Below are positions 1 through 7,288 of a stretch of DNA of 14,446 bases, piece after piece. The stretch spans positions 1-14,446 of the forward strand of contig JAJPKI010000078.1 of assembly GCA_021323835.1 (NCBI GenBank), written 5' to 3'. The notes beneath the pieces were generated by a model that made no database searches, had not been told where the DNA came from, and saw only the letters and a list, made by a program, of their open reading frames with translations. The DNA comes from Verrucomicrobiota bacterium. GTDB lineage: Bacteria > Verrucomicrobiota > Verrucomicrobiia > Limisphaerales > UBA11358. The position numbers and the translations under genes were made by a program. How positions within the stretch are numbered: the first letter of the stretch is position 1; each line of letters starts with the position of its first letter.

Positions 1-952
1 CGATTCCGAGCATGGAATAATCTTTTGGCTTTTTGGATTGAGAAAGTTTGAGAAGAACATTCGCCGAATCCGCAGAATCCATCTCAACTAAAAAAACAGT
101 GAACTGTTGACTGCTTGCCTCTGCGTGCTTATCGGCGGGAAGGTGTGCGCTAATCGTAGCGCCTGCACAAATTTTGGCCAAAGTCTGTTTCAAAGAACTT
201 GATTCAGGAGTTTTGAGCCAGATGTCAGGAAGATCGGTTGCAAGTTCAATGGAGTTGGTGCGATAAGAATCTGCATCAATGATTGAGGCTATCTTCATCG
301 CGGTGGTCAACAAGTCGGTTTTCGGCGCAAAAGGTTTGAATCCACAACACACGAATCCCTGACCAAATGCAGTTTTGACTTCGAGATAACCCCAAGAATC
401 TTTCAGGCTTTTGTATCGTTCGTCACGGCTGGCAAAGTTGGTAAAGAAGTCGCGTGTTCCGGGTTCAGCAATTTTTGCTGTGTTGCGAAGAAAAGAATCA
501 GCATCAACACCAATTCTGGTTGCGGTGTGATTCAAAAGAGCAAGAACCCACACTATATCTCGGAAGTCAGTGCGCTTGGCCTCAATCATTGCCAACGCGA
601 TGAGTCCATCTTGAAGTAATTCCGCATCTTTGTCTCGCAGAGCGAAAACGGCAGTCCTTCTGGCAAACTTGATAAGCTTGTAAAATTCATCCATGGAGAT
701 TGCTGAAGTAAATTTGACGCGTTCTATCTCTGATAGTGCGGCGAATGTTTTGCAAACTTTCCGAATTTGACCATCAAGCTCCGAAGGAGCGGGATTCAAT
801 AAATCCCATTCACCGGATTGTGACTCGTAATTGCCTTGTGGCATTGGAGACGCTGGTGTGTTTCCCGTTTCCAACCGAGCCTTTTCATTGCTTCGAGCAT
901 CAGCCAATTGCTGGCCTAGAACAACTGTTTCATTTGATTTTTGATTGTTCAT
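1..952 (-). CDS. Unknown protein, C-terminus cut off by the window edge
   Basis: Reading the minus strand from the ATG at 952-950, the frame stays open for 317 codons and runs off the left edge without a stop, so this is a partial gene. The protein begins MNNQKSNETVVLGQQLADAR. A polar, Pro/Gly/Ser-rich first ~55 residues is followed by a mixed helical region. I see no signal peptide, no membrane segment and no catalytic motif I know, so no function is proposed. The start lies 11 bases after the gltX stop on the same strand, so the two are probably co-transcribed; no clear Shine-Dalgarno precedes it. By eye its codons are more AT-rich (AGA, AGG, TTA and CTA are used) than those of gltX, which may mean a different evolutionary history. 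The long uninterrupted frame, the sensible start and the tight spacing make it a real gene. Confidence 0.8.
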   Translation of the reverse strand, partial: MNNQKSNETVVLGQQLADARSNEKARLETGNTPASPMPQGNYESQSGEWDLLNPAPSELDGQIRKVCKTFAALSEIERVKFTSAISMDEFYKLIKFARRTAVFALRDKDAELLQDGLIALAMIEAKRTDFRDIVWVLALLNHTATRIGVDADSFLRNTAKIAEPGTRDFFTNFASRDERYKSLKDSWGYLEVKTAFGQGFVCCGFKPFAPKTDLLTTAMKIASIIDADSYRTNSIELATDLPDIWLKTPESSSLKQTLAKICAGATISAHLPADKHAEASSQQFTVFLVEMDSADSANVLLKLSQSKKPKDYSMLGI

Positions 953-963
953 AGTGTTTCAGC

Positions 964-2322
964 TTAATTCACAGCAAATTGCGAATTGCCAAGCGCACGC
1001 TCAATCCGTGCCAGCGATTTTTCTTTGCCCAAAACTTCGAGCAGATGATACAAGCTCGGGCCGTTGGGATTGCCGGTGACGGCCAAACGGCAAGGATGAA
1101 TTAAAACTCCCGGCTTTCCGCCAAGTTGTTTAGCAGTTTCTTTCAACGCTAATTCGATTGATGCGGCGTCGAAGGTGTTCAACGCGGCAAAGGCGTCGCG
1201 GAGTTTTTCGAGGCGCGGTTTGTTTTCGGGAACGAAAACTTTTTTCGCGTCGTCAGCGTTGTAAATAATTTCGTCGCGGAAATAAAATCCGGCATACGCA
1301 GGTAGTTCGCTGAACAGTTTGAATTTACCTTTGCAGGTGTCGAGCGCGGCTTTGACATAGGCGAGCGGAAATTTGTTCGTATCAATTCCGGCTTTCGCAA
1401 AAGCGTGAACGGCCAGTTCGTAAAAGCGGTCGTCGGCCAGTTCGCGCGCGTATTCGCCCTGAAGCCATAAAAGTTTTTCGTAATCGAATCGCGCGTTGTG
1501 CCGGAGAATTTGCGGCAGGTCGAAACGTTCAATTGTTTCCGCGAGCGACATTTTTTCGCGATTATCTTTCGGCGACCAGCCGAGCAGGCAAAGATAATTG
1601 ACGACGGCTTCAGGCAGAAATCCGTCGTCGAGATAGCTGGTGAGCGACGCGCCTTTGTCGCGCTTGCTCATCTTGGAGCCGTCGCCGTTCAGGATGAGCG
1701 GGATGTGCGCGTAGTGCGGCGGCTTGACGCCAAAGGCTTGGAAGAGCGCGATGTGTTTAGCGGTGTTGCTCAAATGGTCCTCGCCGCGGATGACGTGCGT
1801 GATGTCCATCTCCAAATCGTCAATGACGTTGACGAGATGGAACACGGGCTGGCCGTCGGAACGCAGGATGACGAAATCGGGGTCAACTTCCTCGCGGTCA
1901 GTCAATTTGCGGACGACATCGCCGACGACGAGGTCGTGAATTGTAACCGGCTCGCGTTGCATCTTGAATTTCACCGCCCCTTCGTGTTCGTAGGCAAGGC
2001 CGCGTGAGAGCAGCGCTACGACGCGGCGCTGGTAATTTTCTTTCCGTTGCGATTGGAAATACGGACCGCGTTCGCCTTTGCTTGCGCCAGTGGCATCACC
2101 GGTGAGCGGGCCTTCGTCCCAATCGAGCCCAAGCCAGCGCAGGCCGTTGAGAATGACGTCCACGGCTTCCTGCGAATTGCGCGCGGCATCGGTGTCCTCG
2201 ATGCGCAAAATGAACGTGCCGCCGGTGTGGCGGGCGTAAAGCCAGTTGAAGAGCGCGGTGCGCGCGCCGCCGATGTGCAGATAGCCGGTCGGCGAGGGGG
2301 CGAATCGAACGCGAGGTTTCAT
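964..2322 (-). CDS. gltX: Glutamyl-tRNA synthetase
   Basis: This class I aminoacyl-tRNA synthetase charges tRNA with glutamate in the cytoplasm. The 452-residue protein opens with RFAPSPTGYLHIGGARTAL, carrying the HIGH-type signature (LHIG, 15-18), and has the KMSKR loop at 217-221. Other family blocks are IEDTD (41-45), DFVILRSDG (149-157) and HVIRGEDHLSNT (176-187). Family members are usually about 470-500 residues. Here the segment after LLSRGLAYE (104-112) goes straight to GAVKFKM, and the usual stretch with Cys-x-Cys and the YdGxCR motif is missing; no cysteine occurs before residue 245. The frame is intact, so this is a compact form rather than a broken gene. The start ATG at 2322 gives the canonical N-terminus, and GGAAAG lies 4 bases upstream. 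Whether it is discriminating or also charges tRNA-Gln cannot be read from the sequence. Confidence 0.97.
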   Translation of the reverse strand: MKPRVRFAPSPTGYLHIGGARTALFNWLYARHTGGTFILRIEDTDAARNSQEAVDVILNGLRWLGLDWDEGPLTGDATGASKGERGPYFQSQRKENYQRRVVALLSRGLAYEHEGAVKFKMQREPVTIHDLVVGDVVRKLTDREEVDPDFVILRSDGQPVFHLVNVIDDLEMDITHVIRGEDHLSNTAKHIALFQAFGVKPPHYAHIPLILNGDGSKMSKRDKGASLTSYLDDGFLPEAVVNYLCLLGWSPKDNREKMSLAETIERFDLPQILRHNARFDYEKLLWLQGEYARELADDRFYELAVHAFAKAGIDTNKFPLAYVKAALDTCKGKFKLFSELPAYAGFYFRDEIIYNADDAKKVFVPENKPRLEKLRDAFAALNTFDAASIELALKETAKQLGGKPGVLIHPCRLAVTGNPNGPSLYHLLEVLGKEKSLARIERALGNSQFAVN

Positions 2323-2330
2323 TTTTCTTT

Positions 2331-2359
2331 CCGCAGGTTACGCGGATTGACGCGGATGA
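2331..2359. repeat. Decameric GC-rich intergenic repeat
   Basis: Between gltX and the glycosyltransferase operon lie tandem near-copies of a 10-base unit: ACGCGGAT at 2340-2347 and again at 2350-2357, preceded by the related GCAGGTT. Such 'acgcggattgacgcggat' stretches resemble short interspersed repeats that I recall from Verrucomicrobiota and similar genomes. Only one copy is visible here, so its dispersed nature is inferred. Confidence 0.4.
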
Positions 2360-2452
2360 AAAATAAAAAATAGTTCGACAGACATATTTCGGTCACGCGC
2401 AAAGGCAGTAAATCTTGATGCATATTTCCAAAATGACCTTATCATTTATTGC

Positions 2453-2457
2453 AGGAG
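2453..2457 (+). promoter_or_regulatory. Shine-Dalgarno AGGAG deciding the GT2 start
   Basis: AGGAG sits 8 bases before the ATG at 2466. An in-frame ATG 51 bases further upstream (2415) has no such site and would add 17 residues ahead of the conserved GT2 N-terminus, so 2466 is the better start. Few other genes in the window have a recognisable Shine-Dalgarno. Confidence 0.75.
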
Positions 2458-2465
2458 CGTTTGAA

Positions 2466-3335
2466 ATGAATGCGTCATTAATCATCACTACATACAATCA
2501 GCCCGAGGCGCTGGGAAAAGTATTGTCCGGGTTGCAACATCAAACGACATTGCCGGATGAAATTTTGATTGCTGATGATGGCTCCACGGAAACAACGCGG
2601 GCAGTTGTCGGGCAATGGCAAATGAAATTGTCAATACCCGTCCGCCACGTCTGGCATGAGGACAAAGGATTTCGCCGCGCCGCCATTGCCAATAAAGCCG
2701 CAGCACAGGCGCGGGGAAATTATCTCGTTTTTTTGGACGGCGATTGCGTGCCGCACAAACAGTTTATCGCCGACCACCGCGCGATGGCCGAGCGCGGGCA
2801 CTGGGTTCAAGGGCGGCGATGTTACGTGCGCAAGCAGTTTGTGAAGGAATTTATGCCGGGGAAAACGCCGATTTTTCGATGGATGTTAAAAGGGCGCATT
2901 GCATTTACGTCCAAAGCCCTGCGCTTTCCCATTCCCGTTGTTCGCCGCGACCAGACGCAACACGCTATCATGGGTTGTAATATGGGTTTTTGGCGCGATA
3001 ATTTTATGGCCGTCAATGGCTTCGACGAGGCTTACTGCGGCTGGGGTTGCGAGGACAAAGACATCGCTTGTCGCCTTTATCATTTTGGTTTAAGAAAAAA
3101 ATTAGTGAAGCATCGTGCAATTATTTTTCATCTGGACCATCCGCTGGCTTCGCGCGAGCAATTAGCCTTAAATTGCAAGCGATTGGACGAAACGATTCAT
3201 TCCAAAAAAATCCGGTGCGAAACGGGCGTAAGCCAATATCTTTGTCCTTCAAAATTCACGCCTGCGCCCGCTGCGATTTTGCCGGAAGAATTCTTCGCCG
3301 AACCTTTGGAACAACCTGCCGCGTTGTCCGCATGA
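2466..3335 (+). CDS. Glycosyltransferase family 2
   Basis: A GT-A fold glycosyltransferase of 289 residues that probably adds a sugar from a nucleotide-sugar donor to a cell-surface glycan. The N-terminus MNASLIITTYNQPEALGKVL is the standard GT2 opening. DDGS (37-40) belongs to the donor-binding fold, and DGD (91-93) is the metal-binding DxD motif. CNMGFWRDNF followed by NGFDE and GWGCEDKDI (192-200) matches the galactosyltransferase-like C-terminal block (Glyco_transf_7C), with Glu-Asp as the likely catalytic pair. It has no membrane segment, so it is probably cytoplasmic. It is followed after 3 bases by a second glycosyltransferase gene, suggesting one operon. Donor and acceptor cannot be deduced. 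The start is set by AGGAG at 2453-2457. Confidence 0.92.
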   Translation: MNASLIITTYNQPEALGKVLSGLQHQTTLPDEILIADDGSTETTRAVVGQWQMKLSIPVRHVWHEDKGFRRAAIANKAAAQARGNYLVFLDGDCVPHKQFIADHRAMAERGHWVQGRRCYVRKQFVKEFMPGKTPIFRWMLKGRIAFTSKALRFPIPVVRRDQTQHAIMGCNMGFWRDNFMAVNGFDEAYCGWGCEDKDIACRLYHFGLRKKLVKHRAIIFHLDHPLASREQLALNCKRLDETIHSKKIRCETGVSQYLCPSKFTPAPAAILPEEFFAEPLEQPAALSA

Positions 3336-3338
3336 TTT

Positions 3339-4142
3339 ATGGGCGAAATCATCCAGTCACTTTGGATTGGCCGGCCGCTGTCGTTGCTTGAGCAATTGTC
3401 CATCACTTCTTTTTTGCGGCACGGCCACGACTACCATTTATTTTGTTACGAAAAAATTGCGAGCGTGCCCGCCGGCGTCATTATTCGCGACGCCGCTGAA
3501 ATTCTTCCCGCGTCGGAAATTTTTTATTATCAATCCGCCGAGGGCAAAGGCAGCGTCGCCGCGTTTGCGAATCTGTTCCGTTACAAATTGCTGCTGGAAA
3601 ATGGCGGCTGGTGGGCGGATGCGGACATTATTTGTCTCCGGCCGTTTGATTTTGCAGAGTCAATTGTTTTTGCGAGCGAACGAAGCGTTGAAAAAAATCA
3701 AATCACCAACGCCGTCATGAAACTTCCGCGCGGCCATGTCGTGGCGCAGCAATGTTACGAAGCGGCTCGACGCGAAGATTTCTCGAAATTGATTTGGGGG
3801 AAAACCGGGCCGGCATTGTTGAGTCGAATCGTTTCTGAAAATAAATTGGAAAAATTTGCCAAATCGCCGGAAACTTTTTGCCCGCTCAATTACTGGGAAT
3901 GGGAATCGCTGCTCTCGCAGGATTCAAAACTTTTGCAGCAACTGACCGCAGGCAAATCATACGCCGTTCATTTGTGGCACGAATTGTGGCGGCGCAGCAT
4001 TGAGTTTGATGCAACCGCCAAAAAATTTTGCCGCGTTCAGTTTTCTGAAAAATTGCGCGAGCGAATGGAATTAAAACCTCCATTGCCGCCGCTTCACAAA
4101 ACCGTCTTCGGAGAATTACTTCGGCGATACGAAGTGAGTTAA
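3339..4142 (+). CDS. GT32/capsular polysaccharide-type glycosyltransferase
   Basis: The 267-residue protein resembles capsular polysaccharide synthesis and alpha-1,4-GlcNAc-transferase-like enzymes (GT32 group, DxD sugar-binding region). The diagnostic block runs from about 75 to 104: AFANLFRYKLLLENGGWW, then the DAD metal-binding motif at 94-96 and ICLRPFDF. GKTGPALLSRIV (154-165) corresponds to the family's GPxxL segment, and AVHLWHELWRR near the C-terminus is also typical. No signal peptide or membrane helix is visible. It starts 3 bases after the GT2 stop, so the two enzymes are almost certainly made together and probably act in sequence on one glycan. No polymerase, flippase or sugar-nucleotide gene accompanies them here, so the product remains unknown. 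It ends 16 bases from the convergent cysteine-rich gene. Confidence 0.85.
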   Translation: MGEIIQSLWIGRPLSLLEQLSITSFLRHGHDYHLFCYEKIASVPAGVIIRDAAEILPASEIFYYQSAEGKGSVAAFANLFRYKLLLENGGWWADADIICLRPFDFAESIVFASERSVEKNQITNAVMKLPRGHVVAQQCYEAARREDFSKLIWGKTGPALLSRIVSENKLEKFAKSPETFCPLNYWEWESLLSQDSKLLQQLTAGKSYAVHLWHELWRRSIEFDATAKKFCRVQFSEKLRERMELKPPLPPLHKTVFGELLRRYEVS

Positions 4143-4158
4143 CGGGAAATAAAACTGC

Positions 4159-4299
4159 CTATTGTCCCGATTCTGATTCCGCGCACGCGCAACCAGCCTG
4201 CGTAATGCAATCTTCGCAAAGAAACCTGTCGCCGATTTCAACGGCATCAAAGCGACCGCATTTCTCGCAGCATTTATTTTCGGCAACGGACGCGTTCAT
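4159..4299 (-). CDS. 46-aa cysteine-rich zinc-ribbon-like protein
   Basis: A short frame on the minus strand from the ATG at 4299-4297 to TAG at 4161-4159. Its start overlaps the trpE stop in an ATGA junction, the usual sign of translational coupling. The protein begins MNASVAENKCCEKCGRF and has seven cysteines in 46 residues: CC-x2-C at 10, 11 and 14, C-x2-C at 28 and 31, and C-x-C at 37 and 39. The two CxxC knuckles spaced by 13 residues fit a zinc ribbon; the extra cysteines could bind another metal or tune redox. It is acidic at the C-terminus and has no signal peptide. Its role is unknown. Coupling to trpE is compatible with a small accessory or regulatory protein, or with simple operon membership. 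The cysteine pattern and coupling make chance unlikely. Confidence 0.75.
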   Translation of the reverse strand: MNASVAENKCCEKCGRFDAVEIGDRFLCEDCITQAGCACAESESGQ

Positions 4300-5795
4300 T
4301 TCGTAAAACTTTCCGCCATTGCAATCGCTTTGCGCATCGCCATGGATTTGTTGACCGTTTCCTGAAATTCATTTTCCGGCTCGGAATCGGCGACCCAGCC
4401 GCCGCCGGCTTGCACGTAAGCTTTGCCGTCTTTGATGAGCGCCGTGCGCAATGTGATGCACGTGTCCAGATTTCCATTGAACGAAAAATATCCGACCGCA
4501 CCCGCATAAGGCCCGCGCGCGGTTTGTTCCATTTCGGAAATGATTTGCATCGCGCGGATTTTTGGCGCGCCGCTGACCGTGCCCGCCGGAAACGTCGCAC
4601 GCATCAAATCATAATTCGTTTTGTCCGCGGACAATTTTCCTTCCACCTGCGTCACGATGTGCATGACGTGGCTGTAACGCTCGATGACCATCAATTCTTT
4701 GACCTGCACCGAACCAAAATCGCAAACGCGACCGATGTCGTTGCGCGCAAGGTCCACGAGCATGACGTGCTCGGCGCGTTCTTTCGGGTCGGCGAGCAAT
4801 TCTTTTTCCAGCGCCAAATCTTCCGCTTCATTTTTTCCGCGCCGCCGTGTTCCGGCAATCGGACGAATCTCAACTTTGCTGTCTTCGCAACGCACATGAA
4901 TTTCCGGCGACGCGCCGACGAGAGAAAATCCGTCCAGTTCCAGCAAAAACATATACGGCGACGGATTGACGTTTCGCACTGCGCGATAAATATCCAACGG
5001 CGACGCTTTGACCGGCGCGGAAAATCGCTGCGAGCCGACGACTTGAATAATGTCGCCCGCGTGAATGTATTTCTTGGCCGTCTCGACGTTCGTAAAAAAC
5101 TTTTCTTTCGTCTGGTTGGAATGAAATTCGACCGGCGCAATTTCATTTGCCACGGCAACCGCGCTGTGTTCGCTTGATTGTTCGAGCAAAGAAACGATAC
5201 GGTCAATTTCGCTTGTCGCATTTTCGTAGGCTTCGGTCGGATTTTCCGCGTCGTCCAAAATGGCATTGACGAGAATCGTGATGGTTTGTTGCACGCGGTC
5301 AAAGATGAGCAACTGGTCGGCGACGAGAAAATACATGACCGGCGTTTTTAATTCATCGTGTTGCGGACGTGGCACGACCGGCTCGACGTCATGGATGAAT
5401 TCGTAGCCGATGAAGCCGACTGCGCCGCCGGTAAAGCGCGGCAGATTTGGAATCGCAACCGCGCGATATTTTTTCATCACTCGCTCGACGACTTCGAGGC
5501 CGTCTTTCACGTCCTTGCCGACGACCGCACTTTCGGTGATGCGGCCATTCTCAAACATCTGGACGTGCTGACCGTCTTGCTTGATGACGGCGCGCGGATT
5601 GCAGCCGACGAATGAATAGCGCCCGATGTGTTCGCCGCCTTCGACCGACTCGAACAGGAACGATTCGCCCTGCCCTCGGATTTTGCGATAGGCCGAGAGC
5701 GGCGTTTCAAAATCTGCGAGGATGCGGCGCGTGACGGGAATGAGATTTCCCTGCGCCGCCAATTTCAAAAATTCATCCAGCGATGGCGAATACAT
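4296..5795 (-). CDS. trpE: Anthranilate synthase component I
   Basis: This chorismate-using enzyme makes anthranilate, the first committed step of tryptophan synthesis, together with a glutamine amidotransferase subunit (TrpG) not seen here. From the chosen ATG at 5795 it is 499 residues, normal for TrpE. SFLFESVEGG (45-54) corresponds to the LLES region that binds feedback tryptophan. The chorismate-binding domain shows RPIAGTRRRG (311-320), VDLARNDIG (347-355), FPAGTVSGAPKIRAM (402-416) and GGGWVADSEPENEF (464-477). GDIIQVVGSQRF (247-258) fits TrpE (QVV) better than PabB (QVN); the Gly before SQRF is commonly Leu. The open frame continues 33 codons upstream to 5894, but those residues do not match the family. 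No clear Shine-Dalgarno precedes either start. It is coupled downstream to the cysteine-rich gene. PabB is the less likely alternative. Confidence 0.94.
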   Translation of the reverse strand: MYSPSLDEFLKLAAQGNLIPVTRRILADFETPLSAYRKIRGQGESFLFESVEGGEHIGRYSFVGCNPRAVIKQDGQHVQMFENGRITESAVVGKDVKDGLEVVERVMKKYRAVAIPNLPRFTGGAVGFIGYEFIHDVEPVVPRPQHDELKTPVMYFLVADQLLIFDRVQQTITILVNAILDDAENPTEAYENATSEIDRIVSLLEQSSEHSAVAVANEIAPVEFHSNQTKEKFFTNVETAKKYIHAGDIIQVVGSQRFSAPVKASPLDIYRAVRNVNPSPYMFLLELDGFSLVGASPEIHVRCEDSKVEIRPIAGTRRRGKNEAEDLALEKELLADPKERAEHVMLVDLARNDIGRVCDFGSVQVKELMVIERYSHVMHIVTQVEGKLSADKTNYDLMRATFPAGTVSGAPKIRAMQIISEMEQTARGPYAGAVGYFSFNGNLDTCITLRTALIKDGKAYVQAGGGWVADSEPENEFQETVNKSMAMRKAIAMAESFTK

Positions 5796-5974
5796 GAAAT
5801 CATTTTGGCCGAAGCGCGAACAAAACGAAAGCAGGAAGCCGTAATAAACTTTGGAAACATCGCGCTCGGTTACGTTCGCCGCGAAGCGAATCAAATCGGA
5901 ACGGAATTGATTTTGAAAACTGCGGCTGACGAGAGTTCAGCGAAAATTATTGGAACATCATTTTATTGAAAATC
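5796..5974. other. 179-base gap upstream of trpE, no gene recognised
   Basis: The stretch between the membrane-protein stop and the trpE start contains no recognisable gene, tRNA or clear terminator. I looked on the minus strand for a tryptophan-rich leader peptide with an attenuator and found none. The minus strand is open in the trpE frame back to 5894, and a plus-strand frame is open from 5628 to 5969, so part of it may be a long N-terminal extension of TrpE or degraded coding sequence. The trpE promoter should lie here if trpE is not read through from mtnP. Confidence 0.5.
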
Positions 5975-6370
5975 TCAATGTTTCTCATCCAAAACAGCAA
6001 ATGCTTGAGCAATCTTATTATCCATTTCCGGTTGCTCTGACTTGTGTGGAAATTTAGTTCGGTAGTCTTTTAGCTTTCGAAGCATCAGCAAATCCGACTC
6101 ACGGCGTTCTGAAACCGGAGTGTTGGCAATTAAACGACCAAGAGACACGATTTCGTCATCAAGTTGAATCTCCAAAAATGGTTCTGTATTCGTGCTGCTC
6201 TCTCGAAGAAGATTTAACGCACGTAAGGTAACGTCCGCCTTATCCACTTGTCCGCTAATTTGCAAGTCACGGTCGGCCAGATCTGAAAAATGTCTTGAAA
6301 ACCAAATTCCAGAAAGAAAGCCAATTGCTAACGCGAGCAATGCCAAATTGAATACCAGCGGCTTTTTCAT
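5975..6370 (-). CDS. Small membrane-anchored protein of unknown function
   Basis: The ATG at 6370-6368 shares one base with the mtnP stop (TAATG), which strongly supports this start over an in-frame ATG at 6424 lying inside mtnP. The 131-residue protein begins MKKPLVFNLALLALAIGFLS and has one hydrophobic helix at about 6-25, preceded by lysines, so it is probably anchored in the inner membrane with the rest outside the cytoplasm. The remainder is charged and helical, with heptad-like leucines (around 49-56 and 93-100). There are no cysteines, enzyme motifs or family signs I recognise. Being coupled to mtnP suggests co-expression, but the function is unknown. By eye its composition is less GC-rich than mtnP, as with the partial gene at the left edge. 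Confidence 0.8.
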   Translation of the reverse strand: MKKPLVFNLALLALAIGFLSGIWFSRHFSDLADRDLQISGQVDKADVTLRALNLLRESSTNTEPFLEIQLDDEIVSLGRLIANTPVSERRESDLLMLRKLKDYRTKFPHKSEQPEMDNKIAQAFAVLDEKH

Positions 6371-7230
6371 TAAATGTATTTTCCCAAAATCGGCTTCAAA
6401 TCCGTCACGGTTTTCTTCGGCCACAATTTTTTATCGGTCAGAAATGCATTCTTCAACGCGGAATGACACGGCCAATTTGGTTCTGCGGGAATTTGCGGAA
6501 TCACTTTTGCCACAACTTTTTTCGCCGTGTCGGCGTTGCGATGCAGATTGTGCAAAATCATTTCGAGCGTGACGTGTTCTTCTTCCTTCCAGCAATCGTA
6601 ATCGGTCGCCATCGCCATCGTCGCGTAGGCGATTTCCGCTTCGCGCGCGCATTTGGCCTCGCCGAGATTCGTCATGCCGATGACATCGTAACCGGCGCGA
6701 TGGTTCGTCAGCGATTCGGCGCGCGTGCTGAACGCCGGGCCTTCCATGCAGACGTAAGTGCCGCCGTCGTGCGCGTTCGCGCCTTCCGCGCGCGCGGTGC
6801 GCAAAATGATTTGCCGCAATTCTTCGCAAATCGGATGCGAGAACGCGACGTGCGCAACAATGCCACGCCCGAAAAAAGTGTGATTCGTTGATTGTTTAGT
6901 GCGGTCGAGAAATTGGTCCACCACGACAATGTCGCACGGTTTATATTTTTCCTGAAGCGAACCAACGGCGCTGACGCTGACAATCCATTGCACGCCGAGT
7001 TTTTTCATCGCCCAAATGTTCGCGCGATGGTTCAGCTCGCTCGGCAAGATTCTGTGGCCACGTCCGTGTCGCGCTAGGAAAACGACGTCGCGTCCGCCGA
7101 GTTTGCCGGTAAGTAAATCGTCCGAAGTTTTGCCAAACGGCGTTTTGACTTTGACCCATTTCTGGTTCGTGAAGCCTTCAATACCGTAAAGTCCGGTTCC
7201 GCCGATGATGCCGATTTTGTGTTTTGACAT
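6370..7230 (-). CDS. mtnP: S-methyl-5'-thioadenosine phosphorylase
   Basis: A cytoplasmic phosphorylase that splits 5'-methylthioadenosine with phosphate into adenine and methylthioribose-1-phosphate, the entry to methionine salvage and clearance of the polyamine by-product. From the ATG at 7230 it is 286 residues, as usual. Motifs include IIGGTGLYG (8-16, phosphate-binding loop), ARHGRGH (53-59), NHRANIWAM (67-75), SVSAVGSL (85-92), CMEGPAFSTRAES (161-173), GMTNLGEAK (185-193) and ATDYDCW (208-214). The two aspartates in the last block are the adenine-binding pair that separates MTA phosphorylase from inosine/guanosine phosphorylases, where Asn is usual. An ATG at 7245 would add five residues; the N-terminus MSKHKIGIIGGTG fits the family better. 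It is co-directional and coupled with the downstream membrane protein. No other salvage genes are in the window. Confidence 0.94.
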   Translation of the reverse strand: MSKHKIGIIGGTGLYGIEGFTNQKWVKVKTPFGKTSDDLLTGKLGGRDVVFLARHGRGHRILPSELNHRANIWAMKKLGVQWIVSVSAVGSLQEKYKPCDIVVVDQFLDRTKQSTNHTFFGRGIVAHVAFSHPICEELRQIILRTARAEGANAHDGGTYVCMEGPAFSTRAESLTNHRAGYDVIGMTNLGEAKCAREAEIAYATMAMATDYDCWKEEEHVTLEMILHNLHRNADTAKKVVAKVIPQIPAEPNWPCHSALKNAFLTDKKLWPKKTVTDLKPILGKYI

Positions 7231-7288
7231 GCGGATTTTTAACATTTTCCAAGCTGGCGCAGAAAGAATAAATTGCTAACCTCGAATC

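Noticed and set aside
736..954. A 72-codon plus-strand frame near the left edge
   Set aside because: It lies antisense inside the unstopped minus-strand gene at 1-952, which is much longer and better placed.
1498..2007. A 169-codon plus-strand frame
   Set aside because: It is antisense to gltX and follows from GC-rich codon structure; no family features.
4143..4169. Inverted repeat CGGGA...TCCCG between the convergent genes as a terminator
   Set aside because: Only 5 bp with a 17-base loop, no T-run, and it reaches into the cysteine-rich gene.
4410..5177. A 255-codon plus-strand frame
   Set aside because: It lies wholly antisense to trpE, with an Arg/Phe/His-rich composition typical of shadow frames.
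5796..5974. Tryptophan leader peptide and attenuator before trpE
   Set aside because: No short frame with consecutive Trp codons and no terminator hairpin with a T-run is visible.
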